From Megascapheus bottae (lineage: Eukaryota; Chordata; Mammalia; Rodentia; Geomyidae), in contig JANJXV010000101.1 in assembly GCA_024803745.1 (NCBI GenBank), positions 1,977,001 through 2,041,000 on the forward strand: DNA of 64,000 bases, written 5' to 3'. Shown piece after piece: positions 10,255 to 21,910 of this stretch (its first letter is position 1; the number at the start of each line of letters is the position of its first letter). A model generated the notes under the pieces. The model saw nothing but the letters and a program-made list of their open reading frames with translations, was not told the DNA's origin and did not search any database. The position numbers and the translations under genes are program-made.

Positions 10255-10425
10255 ATCAGGCACCAGTATCTCACACTTACAATCCTAGCTACTCAGGAAG
10301 CTGAGATCTGAGGATCACGGTTTGAGGTCAACTTGAGCAGGAAAGTCTGTAAGATTCTTAAACCTAATTAACCAATAGGAATTCAGAAGTACGGGTATGG
10401 CTTGAGTGGTACAGCACCAACCTTA
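10255..10425 (+). mobile_element. B1-ID fusion SINE, 3'-truncated
   Basis: The head (caatcctagctactcaggaa..gctgagatctgaggatca) and the start of the ID-like tail (ggcttgagtggta) are visible; the tail then loses similarity near 10420, next to a TA/TG-rich simple repeat. Confidence 0.72.
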
Positions 10426-10477
10426 ACACCAACCCTTAAATTAATTAACATACATGTGGGTCTGTGTATATGTGCAC

Positions 10478-10555
10478 ACATATATATTATTGTATATATA
10501 TATATATACATCTATTATGTATGCTGTATACATGCACATGTGTGTGTGTTTGTGT
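10478..10555. repeat. (TA)n/(TG)n simple repeat
   Basis: Alternating TA then TG/CA dinucleotides. It accounts for the 62-codon open frame here. Confidence 0.85.
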
Positions 10556-10831
10556 CAGAAGACTTAAGTTTAAAATTTAAATTTCCTTAAAACAATGAAA
10601 CAACTGACCATTCTAGGCTTACAGTCCTGCCTCATGATGATAAGCTGTAGCAGAGTAGAGGCTTCCCCTCCAGATAAACTACTCAGCTGATCACAGCCCC
10701 TGTTACTCCCACTAGTCCCCACTCTAGCCTGTTTTCCTGCCTTAATCCTGTTGAAATCTTGGCTCTTCCTAAGGTGGTTCTTCAATTACTCTGTGTCTGT
10801 GTCTGCACAGTAATTAAAGACTAAACTCAAG

Positions 10832-10992
10832 TTGGGCATGGTAGCACTTGCCTATAATCCCATCCTTAGGAAATGGAAACTGAAAGATCTTAAGTTTGAG
10901 GCCAGCCTGGAGTACATATGTAGTTATTTCCAAGCCAGCCTAAGCTACATAGCCAGATCTTGTCTCAAAAAGGAAAAAGGAAAAAAAAGTCA
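10832..10992 (+). mobile_element. Monomeric B1-like SINE
   Basis: A 7SL-derived unit (gttgggcatggtagcacttg ... gaggccagcctgg ... cagatcttgtctcaaaa) with an A-rich tail; no ID part. It is diverged. Confidence 0.75.
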
Positions 10993-11347
10993 AAAATCAG
11001 AACAGAAAAGAACAAAACCGATTCGGCTCATTTTGGTGCTCAGAATGAGATTTCTACGTTTGGACCTTTTTCATTTTCTTCTCATATTTTATTATAATAT
11101 TCCAAAGAAACTCTCAGAAGGCAATGATTATATCATATATTTTGCATTTCCCACAGCTCTCCATATAAAACGAAGTACAAAGTAGATAATTAATGATTGT
11201 TAAAAGAATGCATGAGTAAAGAATACATATATATATATATATAAAATAAAACAGGAATTACTGGAAACATGAAAGCAAGATTATAACAACTGCTTGTTGC
11301 TCATGTTTTTAAAAACATGAAATGTCAGTAGTAAAACTATTTGCTTT

Positions 11348-11492
11348 TAGAGGGGTGGGGGCGGGGGGAGGGAAATGGGGACCAAGACATGTGAAAGGGT
11401 ATTAATGAATGGGAATTAATGCACCATCTATCTGGAAAATATCATGTAACCCTTCTATTAATTACAATAAAATATATGAAAAAATATTCATT
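11348..11492 (+). mobile_element. LINE-1 extreme 3' end
   Basis: It starts within the G-rich purine tract (aggggtgggggcggggggag) and runs through 'accaagacatgtgaaagggt' to the ATTACAATAAAA end. It is about 140 nt, strongly 5' truncated. Confidence 0.85.
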
Positions 11493-11853
11493 TTTGAGCC
11501 AGGTTTGAGAGCTCATCTTTATAATTTTAGCTTCTTGGAAAGTGGAGATCAGGGGGTTGAGCAATTCAAGGCCATTCCAGTCAGAAGTACTCCCAACTCC
11601 ATATCAGCCAGGGGCCCTGATGGCAAGCACCCGTCATCTCTGGCTGGGCGCACATGGCTTTTGCCTTCATCCTCAGTGACGCATGGGAGCACAGCTAACA
11701 GGAATGTAGCCCAAACCTGTCCACCCCAGGCTAGTCCCAGCCTCAAAAATAACCAACATTGAAAGGGCTTGGAATAATATCTCAGTGGTAAAGCACCAGC
11801 CACCAAGCATGTGGCCCAGAGGTGAATTCAACACCTCCAAAATGAATGCACAC
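11493..11853 (+). mobile_element. Diverged B1-like and ID-like SINE remnants
   Basis: The left part (11493-11590) resembles a B1-like head. The right part (11762-11853) is a clear ID-like unit (ataatatctcagtggtaaagcaccagcc..). The middle is unrecognised. The open frames across it on both strands are not taken as genes. Confidence 0.5.
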
Positions 11854-13635
11854 ACACCTTACACAAAACAATACTAGTAGCCTGCTTTTCAGTGCATTAG
11901 CTTGGGGAACGATTGTGCCTGAGGTTATTTTCTAATTGATCAGTAAAGCTTATCCTTATCACAGTTCTATCTAGTTGATTCTTTTTGAGCTTTCTTTCAG
12001 AACTGCAAATCAGTCATTTCAGGACCAGACTAGAGGTACAGCAAAGATTATCCTGAGGCATGTAATTTGTTTTAATTTCAGTGAATCCTCAAGAAAAATT
12101 TCTGAGACACCTTCAGTACATTTTGACAACCCCTATTATTCTCAATGCCACAAATCATCAGGAAAATTCTAATATTAATATAGTGTGGAGTTATGAAATA
12201 TTTGCCCAGAGAATAGTTCATATTAAAATTAATATTTAAAATGGCTTGTTTTCTACCAAATGGATTTCATTAATATCCTACTAACATACAAACATACAGG
12301 CCTTTTTCCTGTCTTAATTGTTTAGTAACTAGCATTTCTTCTAATCAAGTTAATCTTAATCCCTTTAAAGCACAACTTACAGTAATTCCACAACAAGGCA
12401 GCTAACTAGTAGGCGAGTTTTAGAAAAGATGGAAATAATGGCTCTGTGAGGGTTTTTTAAATCATTTTTCATGTATTTTAAAGCCTGCAGGATTCCAAAA
12501 TTTTTATGACCTTAAAATTATCTCACTTTTTAAACATATAATATTAAACTTGAAATTGTCTATGAAAGAAGAAAAATATGTAGGAGGCTGCAAAACATAA
12601 TAGTATCCCAGAATCAGAGAAAATGTGGACTGTCTGAGCTTAACAGAAAGGCCATCGCAGTGCTAAGTCTTTTCCTCTTACCTACAGAGACCATGCAGTG
12701 AATTTTAAGAGTGCAATCTGATGAAAGAGGAAAAGGAAAGATGCTTAGAGAATATAAACTACTCAGAGCATCAGAGTTTCATGGGAAAAGGTACTGTGTT
12801 TTAAAATCATATTAATAACACATATGTTCTCTCTAGGTAACACAACATGCATAAAGCTTACTGAGTGTTGTACATCTAATAATCCATATGCATAACAATT
12901 GGCATTGTTCTTTACATGCCTCTACAAAGTGCCGCTCGGGTTCATCTTTCTCTGTAAGCTTTTTACTACCCCACACCGAGGAAAGCTGCAGGAAAAAATA
13001 ATAAAATAGCATATAGGATAGTTGTGATGGACAGCAGTACCTTCCCACAGAACTGGATGTCTGGTCGACCTCGGTGAAATAGATATTGTTACTTCAGGCC
13101 AAGGTGTTAAGTAATTTTGCTCTGTGTGTTCTGAGTACTGGGGAATCAAGTCTCAGTCCCTGATGGCATTGTAAGTTAAGGTGTAACTGATAAATCCAAC
13201 AAAATCCAGCCGAAAGAATAGGCATTGTTGATCACACATTGCCTGCCAAACAGCCAACAGGCTTGATCCGTGTTCTGTTATTTAGTCTGTTGAGTTTTGT
13301 GGATGAGTGGTTCAAGTGAAGTTTCCAGTGTTGTTTCTCAGTCTTGAGAAACGTGGATGGTACCATCAGTCTCTTCCTCACTCAGTAGTCAAGGGCACAT
13401 CTTAGAGACACCATTCTGGTTTCTTTGGCAACAGAACAGCATCAAAACAGGGAAGCAACCAGCAGGACAGGAAGAGCTCTTTCAAGTTCACATCTAAAAA
13501 CACCACTCCCAGTCATACATCTGGAAAACAGGCCAAGGAAGACACATTTGAAAGATACTCTGCCTCAATGGGAATTTTGAAAATTATGTAAAGGAATAGG
13601 ACATTTCCCTTTTGTGGGAGGACAAATTAATACAT
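11854..13635. other. Unique DNA with one possible micro-exon
   Basis: Apart from the minus-strand 36-nt splice-site pair at 12682-12717 (listed separately), nothing is recognised. A good plus-strand acceptor at 12000 (gagctttctttcag) has no matching donor. Confidence 0.5.
12682..12717 (-). other. Candidate minus-strand micro-exon
   Basis: On the minus strand an excellent acceptor (ttccttttcctctttcatcag) and strong donor (TGTAG then gtaagag) enclose 36 nt. One frame is open through it (CTLKIHCMVSV); the other two have stops. Both splice sites score well by eye, but 36 nt gives little coding evidence. Confidence 0.2.
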
Positions 13636-14330
13636 CATACAAAATCCACTAGCATAACAATGTTCATTACAGCACTATTCACCATAGTAAAGATATGGAA
13701 CCAACCTAGATGTCCCTCAGTCGATGAGTGGATCAACAAGTTGTGGTATTTGTACACAATGGAATTCTATGCTGCTGTCAGAAAGAATGACATCGCCTCA
13801 TTTGTTAGGAAATGGAAAGACTTAGAAAAAATCCTATTAAGTGAAGTAAGCCAGACTCAAGGGAACTTAGGCTCAATGGTTTCCCTCATTCGTCATAATC
13901 AGTAGAAACCTTGGGCTCTACTAGCAGAGATCTGCAATAGAGCAAAATCTTGATACATAAGGCCATATAGTATGAAGCTAATTGAAAGGACCTCCAGGAC
14001 ATTGAAACAAAAGCCATATAACGAATGATTGTTGTCCTTAATGTACTATGTTGTCTCTCATCTCGTTTGCTGTCCCTTGGTTATCTCATATTGTTATAGT
14101 ATCTCAATTTATTCTCTGATATATTGAATTTCTTTGTATTTGGTTATTTGAAATTTGATAGGGAAGGGGGGAAATCCAAGACGGGTGGGGCGTGTGGGGG
14201 GGAGGGTAATGGGTACCAAGACATGTGAAAGCGTATCAATGTATGTGAATTAATGCACCTTCTATCTGGCAAATATCATGTAACCCTTTTACTAATTACA
14301 ATAAAAAATAAATAAATAAATAAAAGAAAA
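13636..14330 (+). mobile_element. 5'-truncated LINE-1, ORF2 C-terminus plus 3'UTR
   Basis: From about 13636 the frame reads the last part of ORF2p (TMFITALFTIVKIWNQPRCP ... [18 protein letters not shown]), ending at the stop near 13905. It is followed by the shared 3'UTR with its G-rich tract (14162-14208) and a poly(A) that has become (AAAT)n. Compared with the 7.2 kb copy, the frame is not interrupted. Confidence 0.92.
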
Positions 14331-14564
14331 AGCATGTGCACTGTTTTGCTTGCAGGCATAGAAATTACATTATTCACAAATATTTTCTACATAGTAGGTA
14401 GGGTAGCTACACTGGACATGAAAGGGCGGGGACAATTAATATGGATGAAACAGTCCTGTTTCATTAACTTTCTACCTTATTGTTCATTTATTTCTTCAAA
14501 TTTTGGGTTTGTCTGAGAGATGAGAGATTCTCTTCTCTCTTTGATTATATCAGAATAAAAATAG

Positions 14565-14668
14565 ATATTGGTCTGGAGGTTTGGCTCAAATACTAGAGCA
14601 CCAGATGTGCAAGCACGCTCAGCAAATATGAAGCCATAAGTTCAAACCAAGTATTTTCTAAAATCATC
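14565..14668 (+). mobile_element. ID-like SINE
   Basis: A single ID-like unit (ggtttggctcaaatactagagcaccag) with a box-B-like 'agttcaaacc' and a short (ATC)n/A-rich tail. It is diverged. Confidence 0.55.
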
Positions 14669-14696
14669 ATCATCATCAATAAAAATAATAAATAGC

Positions 14697-14868
14697 ATAA
14701 GCTGGGGACAAGGCAGAAAAGTTCATGAAATGTTAATTTCTAATTAATCAGCAAAAAGAAAAAATTCAGAAGTGGAGATGTGCCTCAAGTGGTAGAGCAT
14801 GAAATAGTTGAAATAGCCAAGTGAGAGCTCAGGGTCCTGAGTTCATGTCCCAGTGGTGCTTCTCTTAA
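14697..14868 (+). mobile_element. B1-ID fusion SINE, degraded head
   Basis: The linker (ctaattaatcagc) and ID-like tail (gtgcctcaagtggtagagca...agctcagggtcctgagttca) are clear; the B1-like head is mostly lost. Confidence 0.65.
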
Positions 14869-15770
14869 TCAAATATGAATGCACACATACTGAAAATGTA
14901 CATGGTATACACTGCCAAATACACAGCTCACTCCCTCCAGCAGCTCCTAAAACCTGTTATTAGGTTGCAGGTTTGAAGTTTAGCAACTCCACATCTCTTA
15001 GGCACCTTATTTCAACGAGGATTGAACAGAGGGACCAGGAAAAGACTTAATTAACTAGGGCAGTATTTCTCGAGATATTTGTTGTTGACATTGCAAAAGG
15101 GACAACATATTATATTTGATTTCCCATTTTCAAAGCAGAAGGAAAGGCAATCCACAACATAGGAAACATTTCACTTTCCTTCCTATTTTAATCAATCTTC
15201 AAAGAAAGACTGGGGTGGGAACACTTAAATCATAACTCTACGGTTATTGAAAACCCCAAGAATGATGAACTTCATGCATATGATGTTGAAATAACACACA
15301 ATGAATTGTAGGCACTCTGAACGGCAGTGAAATTTACAACTCCTTTCCTCTGTTCCAAAATAAAAAAAGAATTTCTATCTTCCCAGCAAGTGGTCTCCAA
15401 AATAAATGCTGTTCTCACACCCATGAGCAAAGAAATAACTTGGGGCAAGAAAGCACAGTGTGTTTTCATTTACAAATTATATACATCACATCACTTTACT
15501 AACATGCTGCCAAATATAAAAATTGAAATATAAACTGTATGAGATATAAAATGCAGTATTTTCCCCACATTGCCTGACATACTGTTCCACATAACTCAAA
15601 TACTGACTATGATGATGTCTCGTGCATAACTATAAATATCTACCTCCCTAAATATCCCTTCCACACAGCTCAAAACAAAAAACTTGAAGACAACTCTTGT
15701 TGCTGGCATGCCTCTTTTAGAGAGCCTAAAAGGACAGAAATAAGTTGAGACCATAAATGATGCTCTCAAT
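14869..15770. other. Unique DNA, nothing recognised
   Basis: Short open frames only; no splice-site pairs noted. Confidence 0.5.
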
Positions 15771-15774
15771 TTGG

Positions 15775-15910
15775 GTAGGTACGATACTAACTGAGTGCTT
15801 TCCAGGTGTGAGGCATTGTAATGTCTTGTGTTTAATTTTCCCCAAAACTCCATGTGGTAGATCATCTTCCCAGTTAACAGCTAAAGAAACTGAGGACTAA
15901 TGTACCTTAG
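15775..15910 (+). mobile_element. MIR-like ancient SINE
   Basis: It shows the MIR order: 'gagtgctttccaggtgtgag' (spread/size motif), 'aactccatgtggtagatc', then 'ctaaagaaactgag' near the core. It is heavily diverged. Confidence 0.5.
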
Positions 15911-16009
15911 AATTGGCTAGTTAGAAAACAGTAGCAAACTGTGTAAGAATCCTTTCTTGACTGAATTTATTCTGGGTCCATGGCCCGCCAGAGAGAAGCT
16001 TTGGATTCC

Positions 16010-16170
16010 CAAGGGGATCCTTAGCAACATGGGAAGGAGGGGGAAATTTGGGTTGTCTGGAGGCACAGGGAGATGTCAGGGTTCCTCTCATCTTTTGGTA
16101 GAAGCGAGGGATGCTAATATTCTGACGTGGACAGGACAGTCCAAGAACATACCCACAGTGCTGTGGAGGG
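16010..16170 (+). mobile_element. MER20-like DNA transposon fragment
   Basis: Blocks 'aaatttgggttgtctggagg', 'gaagcgagggatgctaatat' and 'gacaggacagtcc' follow the order of the MER20 (hAT-Charlie) consensus as I remember it. It accounts for part of the 95-codon open frame here. Confidence 0.5.
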
Positions 16171-16199
16171 AGAATCAAGAGGTATCAGAGATGAATGAC

Positions 16200-16320
16200 G
16201 AACCAGATATGTTCATCACAGTGCAATTTGTAATAGCTGAGTAGTCCAAGACTCAATAAATTACAGTGTATCTATTTATCAGAGCTCTGTGGCTACTAGC
16301 ATGACGTTTTTTCAAAAGAA
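16200..16320 (+). mobile_element. Old L1-type ORF2 3' fragment
   Basis: 'tgttcatcacagtgcaattt' plus 'gtaatagc' and 'caataaattacagtgtatct' match the conserved end of ancient L1 ORF2, strongly diverged. Confidence 0.5.
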
Positions 16321-17043
16321 TAACCATATGAAAAAAATTCACACTTCCTATTTACATGTGCAAAAGCAATATTCGCCAAAACATTCATATTCACAAGTCC
16401 TAAAAGTAATCTGGTTAGCAGGGTTGTTGTGTTAGAAAAGTATTTATATGTTTATGTATGCACATGGGAAATACTTTGAAAGACATCAGCCAAAGTATTA
16501 ATTACTATTTGTTGCTGAAGTATAGTAGAGAGTCCATATAAAATATTTTATGACAGAATCATTATAAATAGCCACACATACCACTGTAAGAAGGAAACAC
16601 TCATAAGTAATATAATCTATTATCTCAAAGTCCTTATGAATTCCGTAAGCCAAAGATTTGATACCCATCTTTTCAGAATGTGTCACTGGCAGCATTTTAT
16701 TTCATTTTATTTTCTGACATCAAGTTCTTTAATAATAGAAAAGAAAAGCACCAGGTGTTTCTCACCAGGTGCCTTTGCAATGGCAGCAGAGTTCACTGGT
16801 ATATTTTTTTCAGAGCCAAAATAGCACCTACTATTCACATGCCCTATCTTTAAAGCCTTCATTGTTTCACTATGATTCAAAAGTGAAGTTACTCACTCCC
16901 GCCCACACAGCAAGAACAATACAATCACGACACTGAACTGAATAAATGCTTGAAACTTAATAAATACTAAGTATCTCATCTCAGAATGTCTTATGAGTAG
17001 AAATCATTATGATGCTGTCTGCCATATAATTTATCTTTATCTT

Positions 17044-17044
17044 T

Positions 17045-17077
<33 letters not shown>

Positions 17078-17078
17078 G
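17044..17078. repeat. (ATC)n microsatellite
   Basis: About 11 perfect ATC units directly adjoining the SINE at 17085. Confidence 0.95.
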
Positions 17079-17084
17079 TTTGGG

Positions 17085-17232
17085 TTTTTGTTCTGGTACT
17101 GGTGATGGAACTCCATCACCTGAGCCACACCACCAGTCCAACATTTTGCTGGTTAATTGGAAATGAAGAATTTTCTGTTTGGACTCGCTTCAAACTGATC
17201 CTCCAGGTCTCAGCATAGTGAGCAGGTAGCAT
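17085..17232 (-). mobile_element. Degraded B1-ID-type SINE
   Basis: In reverse orientation, an ID-like unit (ctggtactggtgatggaact...ctgagccac) is followed by the 'ggttaattgg' linker and a B1-like head remnant (cctccaggtctcagcatagt). It is old. Confidence 0.5.
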
Positions 17233-18377
17233 TTCATATGTCAGCCACTGGTGTCTTGCTCAGAAGTCTTACTTTATTAGAACACAGTCTAACAAATTAC
17301 CCTTTATTTTACTGACCAGTACCTCATTGTGACCTGGAAAAAAAATACAACTAACATGGCAGCAAACCTTCAAAAATACCATGAGATTTATATCGGCCAA
17401 AAAAACTGCTAAGAAAAAGTTTATTCCCCAATACAGATGAAAAATTTGACCTACAGTAGCAAGAAAAACAACAAAAAAGAAAGAGCTGGACAAACACAAA
17501 ATGGAGAAAGAAGATAAGAATTGTGATTTCTTTCAAAATTGTAATCATTAAATAAAATAAAATTTGCTTATTTTCATCTTCAAGGAATCCAAATGGTTTA
17601 CATTATATCTAGCATACAGACTATTACTAAATAATAACAGTTAACAATATCACAAAGTATAAAGGTTTTCAGAAACATAAAAATGTTAGAAGGTATTTCA
17701 GATACTTCTTTGATTCGAATTAGAGAAGATATGTCCAATTATGACATGATATCAAAAGGAATGCTGTATAAACTAAGTAAGCAAAGATATTTGCCAGTAA
17801 TATTAAAAGTAATTCCTGAATGTTTCTCAAGTATGTGAAATACTGAGAAAATCAATGCCTAGCATGACAGTGCCACTTGTCAAAACAGTCTGTTAATTAT
17901 CTTTATCATGCTCTTGGCAAAATAGGATACTGTTGGATAAATAACATCTTCACATAATTTAAATCCATGCTATGTTTTATTAATTTAGATCCTCCGTTTA
18001 CCCCAAGAGGGGGTGGAGATGATTGGCTACATCTTCTGTTGCAAATATACACAAAGCCTTATTTGCAATGGAACAAAAACACAAATTTAGAATTGGATTG
18101 ACGAATGTCCAAAACCCAACTCTACTACTTCAGTGCCTGTCTTTGCACAAATTATATCATACTACTGACCTACCGTGTCTCTATACATTAAAAATAAACA
18201 GTGCCAATAATCAGATCCCTCATAGGGTCCAGTAAGAAAAACAATGAGATGTTATTTGTGAAGTTCTGGCAACACAGTAGGGATTTGATTGCTGTGAATT
18301 TTTTTTATCTCCTTCCCATTTTTACCTTTCTGTCCTTGCTTTCATACCTAGATCTTCACAAGGCAAGTTGATCTGGA
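17233..18377. other. Unique AT-rich DNA
   Basis: No feature recognised. 18030-18075 (tcttctgttgcaaatataca) may be another eroded L1 ORF2 3' fragment. Confidence 0.5.
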
Positions 18378-18472
18378 GGGAAAACAGAAAGAAGGAAGAA
18401 ATAAAGGGGGGGAGAAGGGAAGGAGGAATAGAGGGAAGGAATGGAGGGAGGGAGAGAAGAAGACAAAGAGGA
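18378..18472. repeat. Polypurine (GA-rich) tract
   Basis: Almost pure A/G on the plus strand with GGA/GAAG units. Confidence 0.9.
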
Positions 18473-18479
18473 ATTCACC

Positions 18480-18690
18480 TTACCAGAGGCTTACACCTGT
18501 AATCCTAGCTACTCAGGAGATTGAGATCTGAAGATGGAGGTTGGAAGCTAGCATGGGACAGGAAAGTCTGTGAGACTCTTTAACCACCAAAATTCAGACG
18601 TGGAGCTGTGGCTCAAGGGGTAGAACTACAAGGAACAGAGCTAGGTCCCTAAGTTTAAATCCTAGTGCCAGCACCAAAACAAAGAAACTC
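18480..18690 (+). mobile_element. B1-ID fusion SINE
   Basis: The head (cacctgtaatcctagctact..ggagattgagatctgaagat), linker, and ID-like tail (gagctgtggctcaaggggta) are all visible, with an A-rich end. Confidence 0.8.
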
Positions 18691-19050
18691 ACCTTAAATT
18701 CAAAGAATGTTCTAGGGAAAAGGAACTGTAAACAGCAACAGGCTCAAATCCCCTGATTATACAGATTGTGAAACAGACCACATCAGGATCATGCTATAGA
18801 AACATGCATGCGCAGGGACCATTTCCTCTTATCCTCCAGAAATGACTAAAACTAGAGGCCATTGGGGAAAAAAAAACCTTCAACTTCCAGGGCTCAAAGG
18901 GCTGATTGTTCCATGGCCACAAAGTTCCCTTTTACCCAGTTTATACAAGATGTGGTAGGTGGTAAACTAGAAGTTAAAAAATATAAGCAACATTTCTTTT
19001 CTGGACTGTCCTATGTCCTTGTGAGAATTGCTTGTTCATGCAATTCTCAG

Positions 19051-19244
19051 AGAACACCCCTGGACACAGCACAAGGGCTCCACCTTCAACCTCAGAATGA
19101 AGAGGAACTTTTCAAAATGCTATCTGAATCTTTAAAAAGCAGATCAGAAATGCAGTCTCTTCTTACAAAACGTGAACCATATAACATTTCACTTTGCAAG
19201 CTTTCATCCCAAGAATTTTATTCTCCACTGGTGAAATCACACAG
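19051..19244 (+). CDS. Candidate coding exon A of an unrecognised gene
   Basis: The frame is open from 18862 to the stop just past the donor. The exon is bounded by an acceptor at 19050 (ttgttcatgcaattctcag) and a donor after 19244 (CACAG then gtaaaa). It reads RTPLDTAQGLHLQPQ..., contains an acidic/amphipathic stretch (EEELFKMLSESLKSR) and ends FYSPLVKSH. It starts in phase 0 and leaves two bases. Alternative ends exist: an acceptor at 19095; an acceptor at 18890 with a start ATG at 18913 (MATKFPFTQF...), which would make this the first coding exon; and a donor after 19230. I do not recognise the family; no signal peptide, helix or catalytic motif is visible. Confidence rests on the splice sites, length of open frame and joining with exon B. 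Confidence 0.45.
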
Positions 19245-19639
19245 GTAAAATTTTAAAATAGGGTTTTAAAAAAACTATTGCATTTCCTTTTAAGTTCTTC
19301 ATCATTCATGCTGCTGTGTCATTTTCTTTATAGTTGCAACAGAAGCTGATGAGCTCTTGCATTCTAATTCTCCTAGAGCTTCACTCCAGTGGACTTAGGG
19401 TTTTGCAACAAAGAAAAAGGTTAATCTTTGCTCAGTAGATCTATTCATAAATTATTCTTTATATTCCAATAAATACTTGGCAGTTTGGGGAAGAGAAACT
19501 TCAATCATGACAAAAGAAAATAAAATTCAGTGCTATTCAGAGCCATTACTTAGACTTTGAAGATTAGTTTTTACCAATCACATTGGTGAGTGATATAGTT
19601 TATATTAAAAACCACATAAAATATTCTCTTAATTCACAG

Positions 19640-19739
19640 AGTAAAACTCCCAAATATAGGTTAACTCCTAAAGAAGGTGATATCGTGACATCACAGAATG
19701 GAAGGCCATCTTTCTTCTATCATCTACTTATAGATGTTG
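19640..19739 (+). CDS. Candidate coding exon B of the same gene
   Basis: An acceptor (attctcttaattcacag) and donor (GATGTTG then gtatgt) enclose 100 nt with one open frame: SKTPKYRLTPKEGDIVTSQN then GRPSFFYHLLIDV. It lies 395 nt after exon A. With the tandem acceptor two bases further in (start 19642) it joins exon A ending at 19244 in frame; with the start at 19640 it joins exon A ending at 19230. It leaves one base, which fits exon D at 29740. Basic and prolines-rich at the start, hydrophobic near the end; no family recognised. Confidence 0.42.
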
Positions 19740-20714
19740 GTATGTGCACCCTGTTTTTTCTTTCTGGCTCTACCACATTCTCAGATGTCTAAGTCTTGAT
19801 AAAAAGTAGTCACAGATACTCAAAGGAAAGGGACTATCTAGCTAAGGAAAGCTAGAAAAAATTATATCCAGAGCTCTTACCTTTCCTTTATTCTGATTAC
19901 AAACCTGAACTCAGAAATGTAAGTTTGGTGAGTCCCAAAAATGTTGAAAGGGTTGATTACCCCCATCGGAGCAAGGATTAAAAGCAAGTCCTATTTTCGT
20001 TGTATTTTTTTATTCAGCACCCAAACTTTTCAATGTGTCTTGCTCATTTATAATCTCCTATATTTGAAATTTAAAGAGCAGTTGTTAAAAGCTTAGTTCC
20101 ATGGTAGGTGTTCTTAAAATGTATTCTATCCTCTATAATGATGTGGTGGCTTAGTTATTCTATTATGGCGTGTTTATCATTGAGAAAACAGAGTGTAAAG
20201 AAATTAAATAAGCCCAGAGTTGAGTCAGTGGACCAGAAAACCTGAACTCTCAATCCCTCTGCTGTATACCACAACCCTCCCTATAATCCATATGCAAATG
20301 AGTACCCAATTCAATTCAACAAATGTTTCAGAGCAATTTATATTTAGCAAGACATTGTACTTTATGAGAATGAAGCATAGAAATATTAGAGGACTTGCCT
20401 GAAATCTCAGAACACTTTCGCAAATGTCCATACTAGAACTCAAGTACTAAACATTGGGCCTGAAGAGCAAGCAACAAGACAAGTTGAAAGAGAACAAGCT
20501 CTGGAAATGAGACACATTGGTCCTCAGAATCCAGGCCCATCACATCCAATGTATGACATAGGTCTAAAGTGAACCTTACTTATTTTACATCCCCACCAAT
20601 TAACTAAATTAAATATTAGGTACTGCTCTGCAATTTTATAGAACTTTTTACTTTGTTTAACACATTCTAGTCTTCTTCGCTGCAAATGAAGTAGATACTC
20701 CTCTTAAAAACAAT
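19740..20714. other. Intervening DNA
   Basis: Possible MIR remnant at 20390-20455; otherwise unrecognised. Confidence 0.45.
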
Positions 20715-20838
20715 GTGAACACAGTAGTGGTTCTTGCCTGTAAAACAAGGTTTTGAAAGGTGAGACGGGAGGATCATGAATTCAAGGGTCACCCTGGAAT
20801 ACATTTTGAAATCCTCTCTAAAAACCACAAAGGAAAGA
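20715..20838 (+). mobile_element. Diverged B1-like SINE monomer
   Basis: 'gtagtggttcttgcctgtaa', 'gacgggaggatcatgaattc' and 'caccctggaatacat' follow the 7SL/B1 order; A-rich end. Confidence 0.6.
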
Positions 20839-21425
20839 AAAAGAAAATATGGTTTCAGAAATATAAAAGCCACATATAGTTTTTCAGATAAAATAAAGGA
20901 CTCTCAACTAAATTGGAATTTCAGAACCAAATTTTCAGTTCAAGGATGTCTTGAATATTGCATGTTTATCTAAAATTAAAATTTTACTGGGCAGTTCATA
21001 TATGTTTGCTAAATATGGCAACCTAAAAATGGCTGTGCTTGAAATAACTAAGAATTTCTTGGAATATCATTCAAAACAGAACAAAAATTTCTTCCTCCTA
21101 GAAATTAAAATATCTTAAGATGTCAATAACAAAAAAAACCCATAAGGAAAAGAAAGGAAGGACTTTGAAACTAATTTCCCTTGGGATACATAGCCACTGT
21201 AATTATCAGAAGCATTTGGAAATGACCCATATATTGCTTAGAAATTTTGCTCAATAATACTTCTAATCTTTTGCCCATTCTCCTCAAGATTTAATTTTTG
21301 GAATCCTATTTATTCAAAAGATGTTAGACATTGTCATTTTATTGGTTTATTTTCACCTGTGAACTTTGACCCATAATGGAGACTTTTGTTTTGTATGGTC
21401 TGCTCTCCTCCCTTGGCCTACAAAG

Positions 21426-21559
21426 GAGACCCTTTGGACTGGACATGGAGATCAGAACAGATGCTCCAGTGCACAATATCCAGACTCGGAGCACAGATTT
21501 ATTTCCTCCAAGTCAGTTTTGCTCAGTGAAGTTTCCCCAGACTCTCAACCACTGCCAAG
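21426..21559 (+). other. Open, possibly conserved block (weak exon C)
   Basis: A pyrimidine-rich acceptor (tgctctcctcccttggccta..aag at 21425) precedes 134 nt open in two frames (one reads RPFGLDMEIRTDAPVHNIQT). The right-hand donor (CCAAG then gttaat) is weak. It could join exon A to exon D in phase if exon B is skipped, but not between B and D. It may instead be conserved non-coding DNA. Confidence 0.25.
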
Positions 21560-21569
21560 GTTAATGTAG

Positions 21570-21910
21570 GCCCTGACTCTGCCTGCTGATTCATATTAAT
21601 TAAGACAATCAATGATCTTGTTTCATACAGTGTCTGTTTTTAATATAACCTATTTGATGAGGCTGTATTAATTTAGGAGAAATATGCACTGGCATTCTGG
21701 CATGCACTTTTCCTAATTATCTCACAGCTCTCATTCCGCAGTGAAATTAGACTGTGGTTATCACGGTTAATGGAAGCCCATAGCTCTTAGCTAAGTGATC
21801 TCCTCCAGTGGAAAATCATCGTTTCTTGCTCCTGGCTACATAAACATGATTGTGCTATCTAAGCAATCCCCTGTGGCTGTGGATGTGAATGTTTTAACAA
21901 AATATTCTGC
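21570..21910. promoter_or_regulatory. Candidate conserved non-coding element
   Basis: Repeat-free, AT-moderate DNA with several homeodomain-type cores (attaatt at two places, taatta-like cctaattatc) and no simple repeats. This resembles the texture of developmental enhancers. Purely a pattern judgement; conservation is untested. Confidence 0.2.

Noticed and set aside
11409..11806. Open frames of 60-117 codons on both strands
   Set aside because: They start inside an L1 tail and continue through SINE remnants.
15957..16244. 95-codon plus-strand frame
   Set aside because: Covered by MER20-like and old L1 fragments.
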